DNA of 64,000 nucleotides from Bradyrhizobium liaoningense (GTDB lineage: Bacteria; Pseudomonadota; Alphaproteobacteria; Rhizobiales; Xanthobacteraceae), in assembly GCF_018130955.1 (NCBI RefSeq), contig NZ_JAFCJM010000035.1, positions 18,706 to 82,705 on the forward strand. Reading direction: 5' to 3'. Made by a program: the position numbers and the translations under genes. This document shows, piece by piece, positions 35,597 through 49,100 of the stretch; the stretch's first letter is position 1; each line of letters starts with the position of its first letter. Under the pieces are notes generated by a model that did no database searches, had not been told where the DNA came from, and saw only the letters and a list, made by a program, of their open reading frames with translations.

Positions 35597-36476
35597 AGAT
35601 ACTCATGTCCTGCGCAGCAGCAGCCTCACGGCGATCGTCACCTCCGACGGCGCCGAGCTTTGCTCGCTCAGGAACGACGCCGGCACCGAGTTCATCTGGC
35701 AGGCAGGACCGGCCTGGCCGCGTCATGCGCCGCTTCTGTTTCCGATCGTCGGCCGTCTGAAGAATGACGAACTCCGGCATCGCGGACAGGCGTATCGGAT
35801 GACACAGCACGGGTTTGCGCGCGACGTGCGCTTTGCGTGGCTGGAGCGCAGCGCCACGCGCTGCGTGCTGGTGCTCCACGACGGCGATGCGACGCGCGCA
35901 AACTATCCGTTCGCATTTCGCCTGGCGGTGACTTACAGCCTGGACGAGCGAGGGCTCGACGTCGCTTTCGAGATCGCCAATACGGGAGAGGAGATGCTGC
36001 CGGCATCGCTCGGTGGCCATCCCGCGTTCAACTGGCCGCTCGTGCCCGATCGGCCCAAGGACGGCTACGCGCTGACATTTCCGCAAGCCGAGGCGAGTCC
36101 TGTGCGTTGCCTGGAAGGCGGGTTGTTGCGCGCGAGCACGGAGTCCTCGCCGATCGACGGTAGGGTGCTTCGTCTGTCCGAAAGCCTGTTCGCCGGCGAT
36201 GCGATCATCTTCGACCGGATTGCGAGCCAATCCGTCCATTACGCGGCGGCGCAGGGACCATGGGTCGAGATGTCCTGGACCGGCTTTCGCGAGCTTGGCG
36301 TCTGGTCGAAACCGACGGGCGCGCCGTTCTTGTGCATCGAGCCGTGGCGCGGCTATGCGAGCCCTTGGACCTTCGACGGCGAGTTCTGCGACAAGCCCGG
36401 ACTGATGCAGATCGCGCCGGGGACCAATGAGCGGCTTGCCTACCGGATCGCAGCCGGGACCGGCCTACCGCGCTGA
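35589..36476 (+). CDS. Aldose 1-epimerase (mutarotase) family protein
   Basis: The 295-residue product starts MREDTHVLRSSSLTAIVTSD. Family features are AELCSLRNDAGTEFIWQAG, LLFPIVGRLKNDELRHRG, MTQHGFARDV (catalytic His region), LGGHPAFNWPL (second His) and CIEPWRGYASPW (Glu of the active site). It resembles the LacX/YeaD-like branch. The enzyme interconverts sugar anomers in the cytoplasm and may feed sugars to EPS synthesis. It is plus-strand and stands between the EPS block and the giant RTX gene. Confidence 0.87.
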   Translation: MREDTHVLRSSSLTAIVTSDGAELCSLRNDAGTEFIWQAGPAWPRHAPLLFPIVGRLKNDELRHRGQAYRMTQHGFARDVRFAWLERSATRCVLVLHDGDATRANYPFAFRLAVTYSLDERGLDVAFEIANTGEEMLPASLGGHPAFNWPLVPDRPKDGYALTFPQAEASPVRCLEGGLLRASTESSPIDGRVLRLSESLFAGDAIIFDRIASQSVHYAAAQGPWVEMSWTGFRELGVWSKPTGAPFLCIEPWRGYASPWTFDGEFCDKPGLMQIAPGTNERLAYRIAAGTGLPR

Positions 36477-37192
36477 CGCATCATCCGTTCAATCCGCCCG
36501 TTCGGGCTCAACCCTTTGGTTCGGAACGTTAATACCCGATCACAGGGGTGCGGCGAGATGACGCAGGTCCGTAGTGCTGTCTGGTTTGTCGGCTGATCAG
36601 CCGGTTCGGGCAGCCAACGGTAGCAAATCTCTTCCTGCGCAGCTTCGGCGAGGCGAGTGTGTTGCCTGCGCTCGCACATTCACGCGGTTCATTTGGCCCT
36701 TGTATTTCGCCGCAATTCGCGACGGCGCCGGTTTTTGGTGAGGTGAAGAACTGCGCCGTCGCCAGGATTCCACGCGGCTCCGTCCGTGCGACCTTTGCAG
36801 TGCAGCGTGCAATCCACATGCTCCTTAAGGTTAGCCACTGTGGTGTCTTGACGCAGTCATCCAACAATGGAAACACTTTGCAATTGTCAAAAAAGTTTTT
36901 TCGACCGCCGCGAATATCCACTTCGACATTGAAATGACGCCGGGCAGCGATGCTCGCGTCGACGAATAACAAGACCAGTTGATTTCAGACTCCCGCCGTT
37001 GGGCTGACGGCGAATTCGAAAGATCAGGAATTTATGGGAGGGGGCTCTCCATGAGCGACCAGACGATTCTGCGCGTCACGTCCATATCGCATCCAGCATT
37101 CGACGACTGAAGATTTCACCATTCGCACCACGCGAGCCGCTCCCGCGCGCTCGCGAGCCATGCCTGTTGCCCATCAAGAGAGATGAACTGCC
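36477..37192. promoter_or_regulatory. Upstream region of the giant RTX gene
   Basis: These 716 bases hold no full-size gene. An AT-rich tract near 36880-36905 (AATTGTCAAAAAAGTTTTTT) may mark a promoter or H-NS/MucR-like binding site. A short reading frame at 37051-37110 with a good ribosome binding site is listed separately. Confidence 0.4.
37051..37110 (+). CDS. Possible 19-residue leader or gene remnant
   Basis: MSDQTILRVTS begins this frame, preceded by GGGAGGGGG 6-13 bases upstream, a better ribosome binding site than that of the giant gene. Its N-terminus resembles that of the hydrolase-repeat protein at 24134 (MSTDQTVLSASS). It may be a leader peptide or the relic of a displaced N-terminus. 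Evidence is weak. Confidence 0.25.
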   Translation: MSDQTILRVTSISHPAFDD

Positions 37193-40100
37193 ATGATCAT
37201 CAACGGCACCAACGGAAACGACCAGATCGCCGGCACCAATTCGGCTGATGTTATCAACGCAATGAATGGCGGCGACAACGTCAACGCCGGGGCCGGCAAT
37301 GACCTCGTTTTGGGTGGCAACGGCAACGACACGATAAACGGCGGCGCCGGCAACGACATCATCCTCGGCGGCAATGGCAACGATACCCTCCTCGGCGGGG
37401 CGGGTAACGATCTGATCGGAGGCGGAAACGGCGATGACATCATCGACGGAGGTGCGGGTTCGGACATTCTCAGCGGCGAAAATGGCAACGATGTCCTGAT
37501 CTACCGCGTTTCGGACAACGTTGGCTCTGCTGATATCTATGACGGCGGCAAGGGACAGGACACGCTTCGCCTCGTCGTCACTCAAGCGTTCGCGGATTCG
37601 GTCTCGTTCAAGTCCGACATTCAGGGAATTCAAGGGCTCATCGCGCGGTATGGCAGCGCGGACTACGCGTTCAGGAGCTTCAACCTGGCCGTCGTCTCGA
37701 TCGAGAAGGTCGAGATTGTCATCGAAGGCGCGACCAATCATGCGCCGGTCGCCGTCGCGGATCTCGCCTCCGTCGCAGAAGACGCTACGATAGTTGCGAG
37801 CGGCAATCTGCTCGCCAACGACACAGACACCGATGCCGGCGATACCCACAGCGTATCGGCCGTTGCGGGAGGCACAGACAACGGTACCACGATCACCGTC
37901 GTCACCGCCTATGGAACGTTGGTCGTCACCAAGGCGACCGGTGCTTACACCTACACGCTCAACAATTCCAGCGCATCGGTTCAAGCACTCGCTCAAGGTC
38001 AGCAGGTGACCGACGAGTTCACCTACACCAACGCCGACAACAAGGGAGGGACGGGCTCGTCGACTCTCAAGGTGACGATTAGCGGCAGCAATGACCCGGC
38101 CACGATCACGGTGTCGGGGAGCCAGGATACTGTGGTGACCGAGGCCGGAGGCCTTGCCAATGCCGTCGGCGGCGATCCCAGCGCATCCGGCCAGCTCACG
38201 GTGCATGACGTCGATGCCGGTCAGAATCATTTCGCCACCCCGGCCTCGCTGGCCGGCACCTACGGCGATTTCACTTTCAACCCGACGTCCGGGGCGTGGA
38301 CTTATACGCTCGATCCCGCGAGGTCGGACTCGCTCGTCGCGGGTCAGAATGTCACGGATACCCTGACTGTCGCGTCGGCTGATGGCTCCGCCACGCACAG
38401 TATCGCGGTGAGCATCATGGGCGCCAACGACGCCGCCACGATCACGGTGTCGCCGAACGAAGACACCGCGGTGAGCGAGGCCGGTGGCCTTGCCAATGCC
38501 GTCGGTGGCGATCCCAGCGCATCGGGCCAGCTTGCGGTGCATGACGTCGATGCCGGCCAGAATCATTTCGCCGCCCCGGCCTCTCTGGCCGGCACCTACG
38601 GCGATTTCGCCTTCGATGCGGCGTCCGGGGCCTGGACCTACACGCTCGATCCCGCGAGGTCGGACTCGCTCGTCGCGGTTCAGAATGTCACGGATACCCT
38701 GACTGTCGCGTCGGCCGATGGTACCGCCACGCACAATATCGTGGTGAACATCACGGGTGCCAACGACGCTGCCACGATCGGCAATGTCGGCGACCACGAC
38801 GTCACCGAGGACGGCACCCTGACGGCTTCGGGGACGATCTCGATTCACGATGACGACCAGAACCAGAACTCATTCCAGACGACCGTCCTGTCGGCTCCCG
38901 GCAATCTCGGGACGCTGACGATCGGCACCGACGGTGCCTACACCTATTCGGTCGCCGACAACCTCGTTCAATATCTCGGCCAGGACGAGACCCGCAACGA
39001 GACCTTCACCATCAAGGCCAAGGACGGCACGACCAAGGACGTGACATTCACGATCCACGGCGTGAACGATGGTGCTGATATCGGCGATCCCGCCCAGCAT
39101 GACGTCACGGAGGACGACACCCTCTCTGCGTCCGGCGTGTTGTCGGTGAGCGATCCCGACCACGATCAGAATTCATTCCAGACCAGCGTCGTTTCGGCGA
39201 ACGGCAATCTCGGTTCGCTCAACCTAGCCGCGGACGGCAGCTACACCTATTCGGTTAGTAACGCCGCCACCCAGTATCTCAGCGCCACCGACACCAAGGT
39301 CGACACCTTCACCGTCAAATCCCTGGACGGGACGTCGAAGGACATCAGCTTCAACATCCACGGCGCGCAGGATGCGCCGGACGTGTCCGTCGTCAACCAT
39401 ACGTCGGGCGCCAGCGATACTCCCATTCCGCTGTCGATCTCCGCCGCGCTGATCGACACCAGCAGCACGATGCTTGTAAGGATTACGGGCCTGCCATCGG
39501 GTTTCACACTGAACCACGGGGCCGCGATCGCTGAAGGCGTGTGGGGCCTTTCGGCGGCCGATTTGCAGCAGAGCGACCTGGCACTAATTCCGGATCCCTC
39601 GGTCCCGCCCGGCCTGCTCACGCTTCACGTCACGGCGATCTCGAACGACGGCATCCATCAGGCGAGCAGCCCGGTGGCGGACATAACCGTCGACGTCTTG
39701 GCTAGCGCGAACGTGCCCGTCATCACCGGGCAGGAGATCGACGGCTACATTGCCGGCGCCACCGTGTTCGCGGATGCGGACTATGACGGCGTGCTCGATG
39801 ACGGCGAAGCCCATACGACGACCAACGCTGACGGAAGTTTCGTGCTCGTCGGCGGCAGCGGTACGCTTGTCAGCATCGGCGGCACGGACGTGTCGACCGG
39901 CCTTGCGGTGACCGGCGTGCTCAAGGCACCTGAGGGATCGACGGTGATCACGCCGCTCACCACGCTGATCGCGGCGATGGTGGACTCGACCGCACACGAT
40001 CCCACGCCGCTGAGCGCAGCGGACGCGGAAAACGCGATCAAGACCGCGTTCGGTCTCAACCCCACCATCGACCTGAAGACCTTTGATCCGGTTGCGGCCG

Positions 40101-43100
40101 TCGTCAACGGAACCGATGCGAACGACGTTGCCGCTGCGACAGCCGTTCTGTCCGCCGCAATTCAGGTCCAGAGCACGGTTGCGCAGGTGTCCGCAGTTGT
40201 CGGCTCCCCCGATGCGGTGATAGCGGCCATCGCCGACGTGATCATCGCGGCACCGGCGTCCGCGATCGACCTGAGCTCGGCGACCACGGTGACGACCGTG
40301 ATCACCAGCTCGACCACCGACCCCGTCGATCAGGCGACACTCGATGCCGTCATCAGCGTCGTCACAACTTCCAATGACACCATCCAGTCAGCGACGACTC
40401 TCACCGGGCTGGCGCAGGCCGGCCAGGTCGCGCAGGGCGCGTCCACGGACCAATTGGCCAATACGCACTTCGACAACCCGACCGAGGTCGCCGCGCTCCA
40501 GACTTTTGTCGGCACCATCGAAACCCAGGTTCAGAACGCCGTGGTCGGCGACGTTGACGGCGCGCAGCTCGGCACGCTCGGTGACGACGTGCTCGCCGGC
40601 GGTAATGGCAGCGATTCGATCGATGGTCTCGACGGCAACGACCACATCAGCGGCGGTGCCGGCAACGATTTCCTCTATGGCGGCGCGGGCAAGGACTATT
40701 TGACCGGCGGCGCCGGCAACGACCTTCTCGACGGCGGCCAGGGTTTTGACCGCGCTATTTACTCCGATGCGACCGGCGGCATCACCGCAAATCTCGCGCT
40801 GGGCACGGTGTCCGGGCCGGGTGTCGACACCGATACGCTGGTCCATATCGAGGCCGTCGTCGGCAGCAATTCTGCCGACATACTCGATGCCAGGGGATTC
40901 ACCGGCGATTCGATCGTTCGGGGCACGCCGATCGGCTTCAACGAGTTCGAGGGCAAGGGCGGCGACGACACGATCTACAGCAACAGCAACAGCCAGGGCG
41001 CCGAGCTCACCCGCGTGTCCTATGTCAGCGCGACCGCTGCCGTAACGGTCGACCTCGCCGCAGGAACCGCGGACGGCGATTCGTCGGTCGGCCATGACAC
41101 CCTGATCGGTTCGGGTTTCATCGGCGCCTGGGGCTCGGCGTTCAACGACGTGCTCAAGGGCACCAATAATCCGAACTTCAGCGCCGAGGTTTTCTCGGGT
41201 TTCGCGGGCAATGATCTCATTGACGGCCGTGGCGGCTTCGATCGGGTCGATTACAACGTGGATCCGACCACGACGAGCGGCATCACGGTCAACATGGCTG
41301 CCGGCATCGTGACCGGCGACTCCAGCATTGGAACGGATACGCTCCGCGGTGTCGAGGCCGTTCGCGGCACCAATTTCGTCGACACCTACAACGCCACCGG
41401 TTTCGGCGCCGGCAGCGTCAATGCCGGCTCGCTCGGCACGTTCAACGAGTTCACCGGTAATGGCGGCGACGACATCATCACCGGCAACGGGTTTACGCGG
41501 CTCGGCTTCAACAACGCGACCGCCGGCGTCAGCGTCGACTTCCAGACGGGGATCGCCAGCGGCGATTCATCCGTCGGCACCGACCACTTCACGGACGTCA
41601 ATGCCGTGCAGGCGTCGATGTTCGACGACATCCTGAAAGGTGGAGCGACCAACGACACCTTCACCGGCCTTGCGGGCGACGATCTCATCGACGGCCGCGG
41701 TGGCTTCGACGTTTCGTCCTACAACAACATCTTCTTCACGGCGAGCGGCATCACCGTCAACATGGCCGCCGGTACAGTCGACGCCACAGATGCCGACGAT
41801 ACGTCGATCGGTCACGACACCCTGCTCTCGATCGAGGGCATCCAGGGCACCAGTTTCGCCGATACCTACAACGCAACCATGTACGGGGTCACCGGTCCGA
41901 ATTTTGGCAACAACGGCACGTTCAACCAGTTCGAGGGCCTTGGCGGTGACGATACCATCACCGGTAACGGCAACACGCGTCTCCTCTACGGCAATTCGAC
42001 CGCCGGCGTGACGATCAATCTGTCCACCGGTTCGACCACCGGCGATGCCTCGGTCGGGCATGACACGTTCAGCGGTGTCAACAGTGCTCTCGGCAGCAAC
42101 TTCGTCGACACCTATAACGCGGCGGGTTTCAACGGCCCGAACGGCACGTTCAACTCCTTCCAGGGACAGGGCGGTGACGACGTCATCACCGGTAACGGCA
42201 ACACGCAAGTCCAGTTCAACAATGCTACTGGAGGCGTAACCGTCAATCTCGCCGCCGGCACGGCCAGCGGGGATGCGTCCGTCGGTCACGACGTCTTCAG
42301 CGGTGTGAATAGTGCCTCCGGCAGCAACTTCGCCGACATCTACGACGCGACCGGATTCAATGGTCTCAACGGGACCTTTAACTCGTTTTCGGGCAACGGT
42401 GGCAACGACGTCATTACCGGCAACGGCAACACGCAGATCCAGTACGGTAGTGCGACGAACAGCGTAATCGTCAACCTCACGGCGGGGACCGCTGACGGCG
42501 ATGCCTCGGTCGGCCATGACACCATCACGGGCGGCGTTTTCAACGTCGCCGGGTCGAACTTCAACGACACGATCATCGGCAGCGCGAGCAATGACGTTCT
42601 CTCCGGCAACGGTGGCAACGACGCCCTGGATGGCCGCGGCGGTAGCGATTTCCTCAGCGGCGGCCTGGGCGCCGACACCTTCGTCTACGCAACCGGGTAT
42701 GGCTTCGACACGGTCGGCGATTTCAACCACGGCCAGAGCGACAAGATCGATCTCACCGGCATCTATGGCATCTACAGCCTCGCCGACGTGCAGGCCCACG
42801 CGGTCCAGATGGGCGTGAATACGGTCATCAGCTTCGGGGCAGGTGACGGTCTCACGTTGCAGAACGTCAGTCTCGGCAGCCTGGTCGCCAGCGACTTCGT
42901 GTTCGGGACGGCGGGCGCGCCGATCGTCGGCGACGACATGCCGAACAATCTCGTCGGAACGGCAAGCGCCGAGTCGATCAGCGGCCTCGGCGGCAATGAC
43001 AGGCTCCAGGGTTTCGGCGGCAGCGATCTCCTGGACGGCGGACAGGGTTTTGACCGCGCCATCTACACCGACGCGACCGGTGGCATCACCGTCAATCTGA

Positions 43101-46100
43101 CGGCGGGCGCGGCGTCTGGCCTCGGCGTCGGAACCGATGTGCTCGTCAATATCGAGGGCGTCGTCGGCAGCAACTTTGCCGATGCGTACAACGCGACCGG
43201 CTTCACCGGCGCGAGCGGCATTCCCGGCGCGGCAGTCGGTCTGAACGAGTTCGAGGGTGGCGCCGGCAATGACGTCATCACCGGCTCGGTCAATGCGTCA
43301 GGACAAATACTGACCCGGGTGTCCTATGTCAGCGCCACGGCGGCGGCGACCGTCGATCTCGCCGCCGGGACTGCAGATGGAGACGCTTCGGTCGGCCACG
43401 ACACCTTTACCAACGTCAATGCCATCGTCGGCTCGGCCTTCGACGACACGCTGCTCGGCACCAACAATGGCAGCGGGACGTACGAGCAATTCGACGCGCG
43501 CGGCGGCAACGATCTGATCGACGGCCGCGGCGGCTACGATTTTGCGTCCTATAACCAGGATTCGACGACCACGTCCGGCATCACGGTCAATCTGGCAGCA
43601 GGCTCCGTCACCGGCGATGCCTCGATCGGCACGGATACGCTGCGCTCGGTCGAAGCCGTGCGCGGTACCAATTTCGTCGACACCTACGATGCGACCGGCT
43701 TCAGCGGCGCCAGCACCAACGCCGGCTCGTTCAACACCTTCAACAATTTCGAAGGTATGGGCGGCGACGACAGCATCACCGGCAACGGCAACACGCGCTT
43801 GCAGTTCACGCAAGCGCTCGACGGCGTCACCGTCGATATTGCCGCAGGCACATCGCATGGCACGGCCGGCGGCGACGTCGCGCAGGTCGGCACCGACACC
43901 TTCACCGGCGTCAACGCTGTGTTGGGTTCGCTGTTTGCCGACGTCCTGTTGGGCAGCAACAGCACGAGCGGCGAGAATTTCCAGGGGCTGGCCGGCAACG
44001 ACTTGATCGACGGCCGGGGCGGCTTCGATACCGCCCAATATAGCAACCTGACCTACACCACCGGCGGCATCAGCGTGGACATGGCGAGTGGCACCGTGAC
44101 GGGCGATGCCTCTACCGGCACCGATACGCTTCGATCGGTCGAGGGCATCCAGGGCACGATCTTTGCCGACACCTATGTCGCGACAGGCTTCAGCGGCGGC
44201 AGCACCAATGCCGGCTCGTTCGGCAGTTTCAACCAGTTCGAGGGCCAGGGCGGCGACGACGTCATCACGGGCAACACCAACACGCGGTTGCTCTACACCA
44301 ACGCCACCGGGGGCGTGACCATCAACTTGGCCGCCGGGTCGGCGACGGGTGACGCGTCTGTCGGGCACGACACGTTCACCGGCGTGAACGCCGCCTATGG
44401 CAGCAACTTTGCCGACACCTACGATGCCACGGGCTTTGCCGACTTCAACGCCTTCCAGGGGCTGGGTGGCGATGACGTGATCACCGGCAACGGCTTCACG
44501 CGGCTTCAGTTCGACAATGCCACCGCCGGCGTCAACGTCGACCTTGCGGCGGGCGCTGTCAGCGGAGATGCCTCGGTCGGGCACGATATCGTCATCGGCG
44601 GCGTGAACAGCGTCGTCGGCACCAACTTCAACGACACGATCCGCGGCGGCAAGCTCGCGGACACCCTGACGGGCAATGCCGGCGCCGACACTTTCGCCTA
44701 CGTGACCGGCAGTGGCGCCGATATCGTCACCGATTTCTCGCAAGCGCAGGGTGACAAGATCGATCTCACCGGAATTGCCGGTGCGAATGGCGTCTACAGC
44801 CTTGCCGACGTGCTGGCGCACGCGACGCCTGCTGGCCTCGATACTGTCATCACGTTCAGTGCGACCGACAGCTTGACCATCCGGAATATCGCTCCCGGCG
44901 CGCTCTCCGCCTCTGATTTCATCTTCGGCACACAGGGCTCGACCATCACCGGCGATGCCAACGCCAACACGCTGCCGGGCACGGCCAATTCCGACACGGT
45001 CAGCGGCCTGGCCGGCAACGACCGGCTCCAGGGCGGCGGCGGCAGCGACCTGCTGGACGGCGGTGCGAATTTCGACCGCGCCGTCTATACCGACGCCACC
45101 GGCGCCATCTCCATCAACATGGCAGGCGGTTGGGTGACCGGCTCAGGTGTCGGCACCGACACGCTGGTGAGCATCGAAGGCGTGGTCGGCAGCAACTTTG
45201 CCGACACCTACAATTCGTCCGGCTTTACCGGAGACAGCGGCATTCCAGGCACGCCCGTTGGCTTCAACGAGTTCGAAGGCAAGGGCGGCAACGACGTCAT
45301 CATCGGCAACGTCAACGCGTCAGGCGCGCCGATTACGCGCGTCTCCTATGTCAGCGCCACCGCTGCCGTGACGGTCGATCTGGCAGCCAAGACGGCGACC
45401 GGCGATGCCTCGGTCGGCACCGACACCTTCGTCGGCTCCGGCGTCGCCAACGTCAACGGCTCCGCCTTCAACGACACGCTGCTCGGCAGCAGCAATCCCT
45501 TCGGGACCGTCGAGGTTTTCGACGGCCGCGCCGGCAACGATTTCATCGACGGTCGCGGCGGCTTCGACCGCGTCGACTACATCAACGACACGGCCGTGAC
45601 GGGAGCGATCTCGGTCAACCTGGCGGCGGGCATCGTCACCGGCAATGCGACGGTCGGCATCGATACGCTGCGATCGGTCGAAGGCGTGCGCGGCACGGCC
45701 TTCGACGACACTTATGATGCGACCGGATTCAGTGCGACCAGCATCAATGCCGGCTCAAACGGTACGTTCAACGAGTTCACGGGTGGTGCCGGGCACGACG
45801 TCATCATCGGCAACGGCAATACGCGCCTGTCCTACAACAACGCCACGTCGGGCATTACGATCGATCTCCAGGCCGGCACCGCATCCGGGGACAGCTCGGT
45901 CGATACCGACAGTTTCAGCGGCGTGAATGCGGTCCAGGGCTCGATGTTCGACGACACGATGTCCGGTGCCACGACCAACGACACCTTCATCGGCAACGCC
46001 GGCTCCGACTTCATCGACGGCCGCGGCGGCTTCGACACTGCGAGCTACAATAACATCTACTTCGTGACCGGCGGCATCAACGTCAATCTGGCGACGGGCA

Positions 46101-49100
46101 CGGTCACGGGCGACGCCTCGATCGGCACGGACACGCTGCGCTCGATCGAAGGCGTTCAGGGCACGAGTTTTGCCGATGCGTTCGATGCGACCGGGTACGG
46201 GGGGGCTGGTGCGCTGAACGTGAGCAACAGCAACGGCTCCTTCAACCAGTTCGAAGGCCTGGGCGGCGACGACATCATCACCGGCAACGGCGTCACCCGG
46301 ATCCAGTTCACGAACGCGACCGCGGGCGTGACGATCAACATGGCTGCGGGCACCGCCTCGGGCGATGCGTCGGTCGGCCACGACACGTTCACGGGCGTGA
46401 ACAGCGTCAACGGCAGCAATTTTGCAGACACCTATGATGCAACCGGTGCCGTCGGGCCCAATGGCTTTCAGGGCCAGGGGGGTGACGACACCATCATCGG
46501 CAACGGCAGCACGCAGATATTCTTCAACAACGCCACCGCGGCCGTCACGGTGGATCTCGGCGCCGGAACGGCCTCCGGCGACGCCTCGGTCGGGCACGAC
46601 ACGTTCACGGGCGTCAACAATGTCATCGGCTCGAACTTCAACGACACCATCATTGGAAGTAATCTCACCGACGACAGTCTCGCCGGTGGCAGCGGCAACG
46701 ACTACCTCACTGGCGGATTCGGGACCGACTTCCTGACCGGTGGCGCCGGCGCGGACGTCTTCGCCTACTCGAACCTCGGCAATACCGACTTTATCAGCGA
46801 CTTCAGTCATGCCCAAGGCGACCTGATCGAGATCGCCGGCGTCGCCGGCATCACGAGCTTTGCCGACGTCCAGTCGCATGCGACGCAGGTCGGCAACAAC
46901 ACAGTCATCACGTTCGACGCCGTCAACAGCCTGACGCTGATCAACACGACGCTCGGCAGCCTCACCGCGTCCGACTTCGTCATCACCAGCGGCAACAGCG
47001 GCGTGGCCCTCAACGGCGACAGCGGGGACAATGCGTTGAGCGGCGGCGTGGGACAGGACACGCTCATCGGCAATGACGGCAACGATAGTCTGTTCGGGCT
47101 TGGCGGTGATGACGTTCTGATCGGCGGCAACGGGCAGGATTTCCTGTCCGGCGGTGCAGGCAACGACTATCTCAACGGTGGTGCGAATCCGCAGGGCAAT
47201 GGGGACATGGCCAATTATGGCGATGCTCCGACCGGAGTCGTCGTCAATCTCGGCACCGGCCTTGCCTCGGACGGATACGGCGGCACCGACACGCTGATCA
47301 ACATCGAAGGAGTGGGCGGTTCGACGCATGACGACGTGCTGATCGGAAGCGTTGCCGACAACGAGATTTTCGACGGCGGCATGGGCAACGACGTCATTGA
47401 CGGCGGCGGCAAGAACGGCGCGTCCGGCCCATTCGGCGACTTTTCGAACTACGCTGGTGCGACCGAAGGTGTGGTCGTCAACCTGGTTGCCGGGACCGCC
47501 GTGGGCGGGCTGTCGGTCGGAACGGACACGTTGATCAACATCGACAGCATCAACGGAAGTGCGTTTGACGACGTCATCACGGGCAACGCAAACGCGAACC
47601 TGCTGCGCGGCTTCGCCGGGTCCGACGCCATCCACGGCGGGGACGGCAACGACCAGATCGAAGGCGGACAATTGTCCAACCCGTCGCTCGGCGGCAACGA
47701 CTTCCTGTACGGCGACGGCGGCAACGACGTCATCTATGGCGGCAGCGGCAATGACCTGATCTCCGGCGGCACGGGAACCGATACCCTGACCGGCAATGCT
47801 GGTGCCGACACGTTTGTCTTCGCTGCCCATGACGGCAACGACCGCATCACCGACTTCTCGGATGCGCAGGGCGACAAGATCGATCTCACGGCGGTGGCCG
47901 GCGCGATCGGCAGCCTCGCCGACATCCAGTCGCATGCCCAGCAGGTCGGGGCCGATACCGTCATCACCTTCGGCGGCGGTGACAGCCTGACGCTTGCCAA
48001 CGTCACGCTCGGCAGCCTCGTCGACAGTGACTTCATCTTTGCCCCGCAAGGCATCACCCTGACGGGCGATGCCAACGCCAACACGCTGCTCGGCTCGGCC
48101 AATTCAGATACGCTGACCGGGCTTGACGGCAATGACCGCCTGCAAGGTTTTGGCGGCAATGATCTGCTCGATGGCGGTCTGGGGCTGGACCGCGCGGTCT
48201 ATAGCGACGCGACGGGCGCCATCACGGCCAACCTTGCGGCCGGCCTGGTGACGGGCGCCGGTGTTGGCACCGACATGCTCGTGAATGTCGAGTTCATCAC
48301 CGGCAGCGATTTCGCCGATACGTTCGATGCGACGGGCTTTGCCGGCGATGCCGGCATTGCCGGCACGCAAGTCGGCTTCAACGAGTTCGAGGGCTGCGGC
48401 GGCGATGACACCATCATCACCGGCACGAACGCCTCCGGTGCGCCACTGACGCGCATCTCCTATGTCAGCGCGACGGCCGGCGTGACGGTCGACCTCGCGG
48501 CAAAGACTGCGACGGGCGACGCGTCCGTCGGCACCGACACCATCGTCGGGTCCGGTGTCGGCAACGTGATCGGCTCGGGCTATGCGGACACGCTGCTTGG
48601 AAGCAGCAATCCGTTCGGCACCGTCGAAATCTTCGACGGGCGCGGCGGCAACGACACCATCAATGGACGCGGCGGCTTCGATCGCGCGGACTATGCCAAC
48701 GACCCGGCGATCACGTCCGCCGGCATCTCCGTCAATCTTGCGGCAGGAACCGTGACGGTCAACACCACGACGGGCACCGAGACCGACACGCTGATCTCGG
48801 TCGAATCCGTGCGCGGCAGCAACTTTGCCGATACGTTCACCGCTGCCGGTTTTAACTCCGGCTCCAACGGCACGTTCAACGAATTCAACGGCATGGGGGG
48901 CAACGACAGCATCACCGGCAACGGCAATACGCGCATCTCCTTCACCAACGCGACCGGTGCCGTCGTCGTCGACCTGCAGACCGGCATCGCGGACGGCGAC
49001 GGATCGACCGGCCACGACACCTTTACCCTGGTCAACGCCATCCAGGCGTCGATGTTCAGCGACACGCTGCGCGGCAATTCGACCAACGACACCTTCACCG

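Noticed and set aside
45755..48049. Long minus-strand frames within the giant gene (also 41567-42799, 43298-44821 and 48104-50245)
   Set aside because: They are antisense shadows of the repetitive RTX gene, without ribosome binding sites or recognisable domains.
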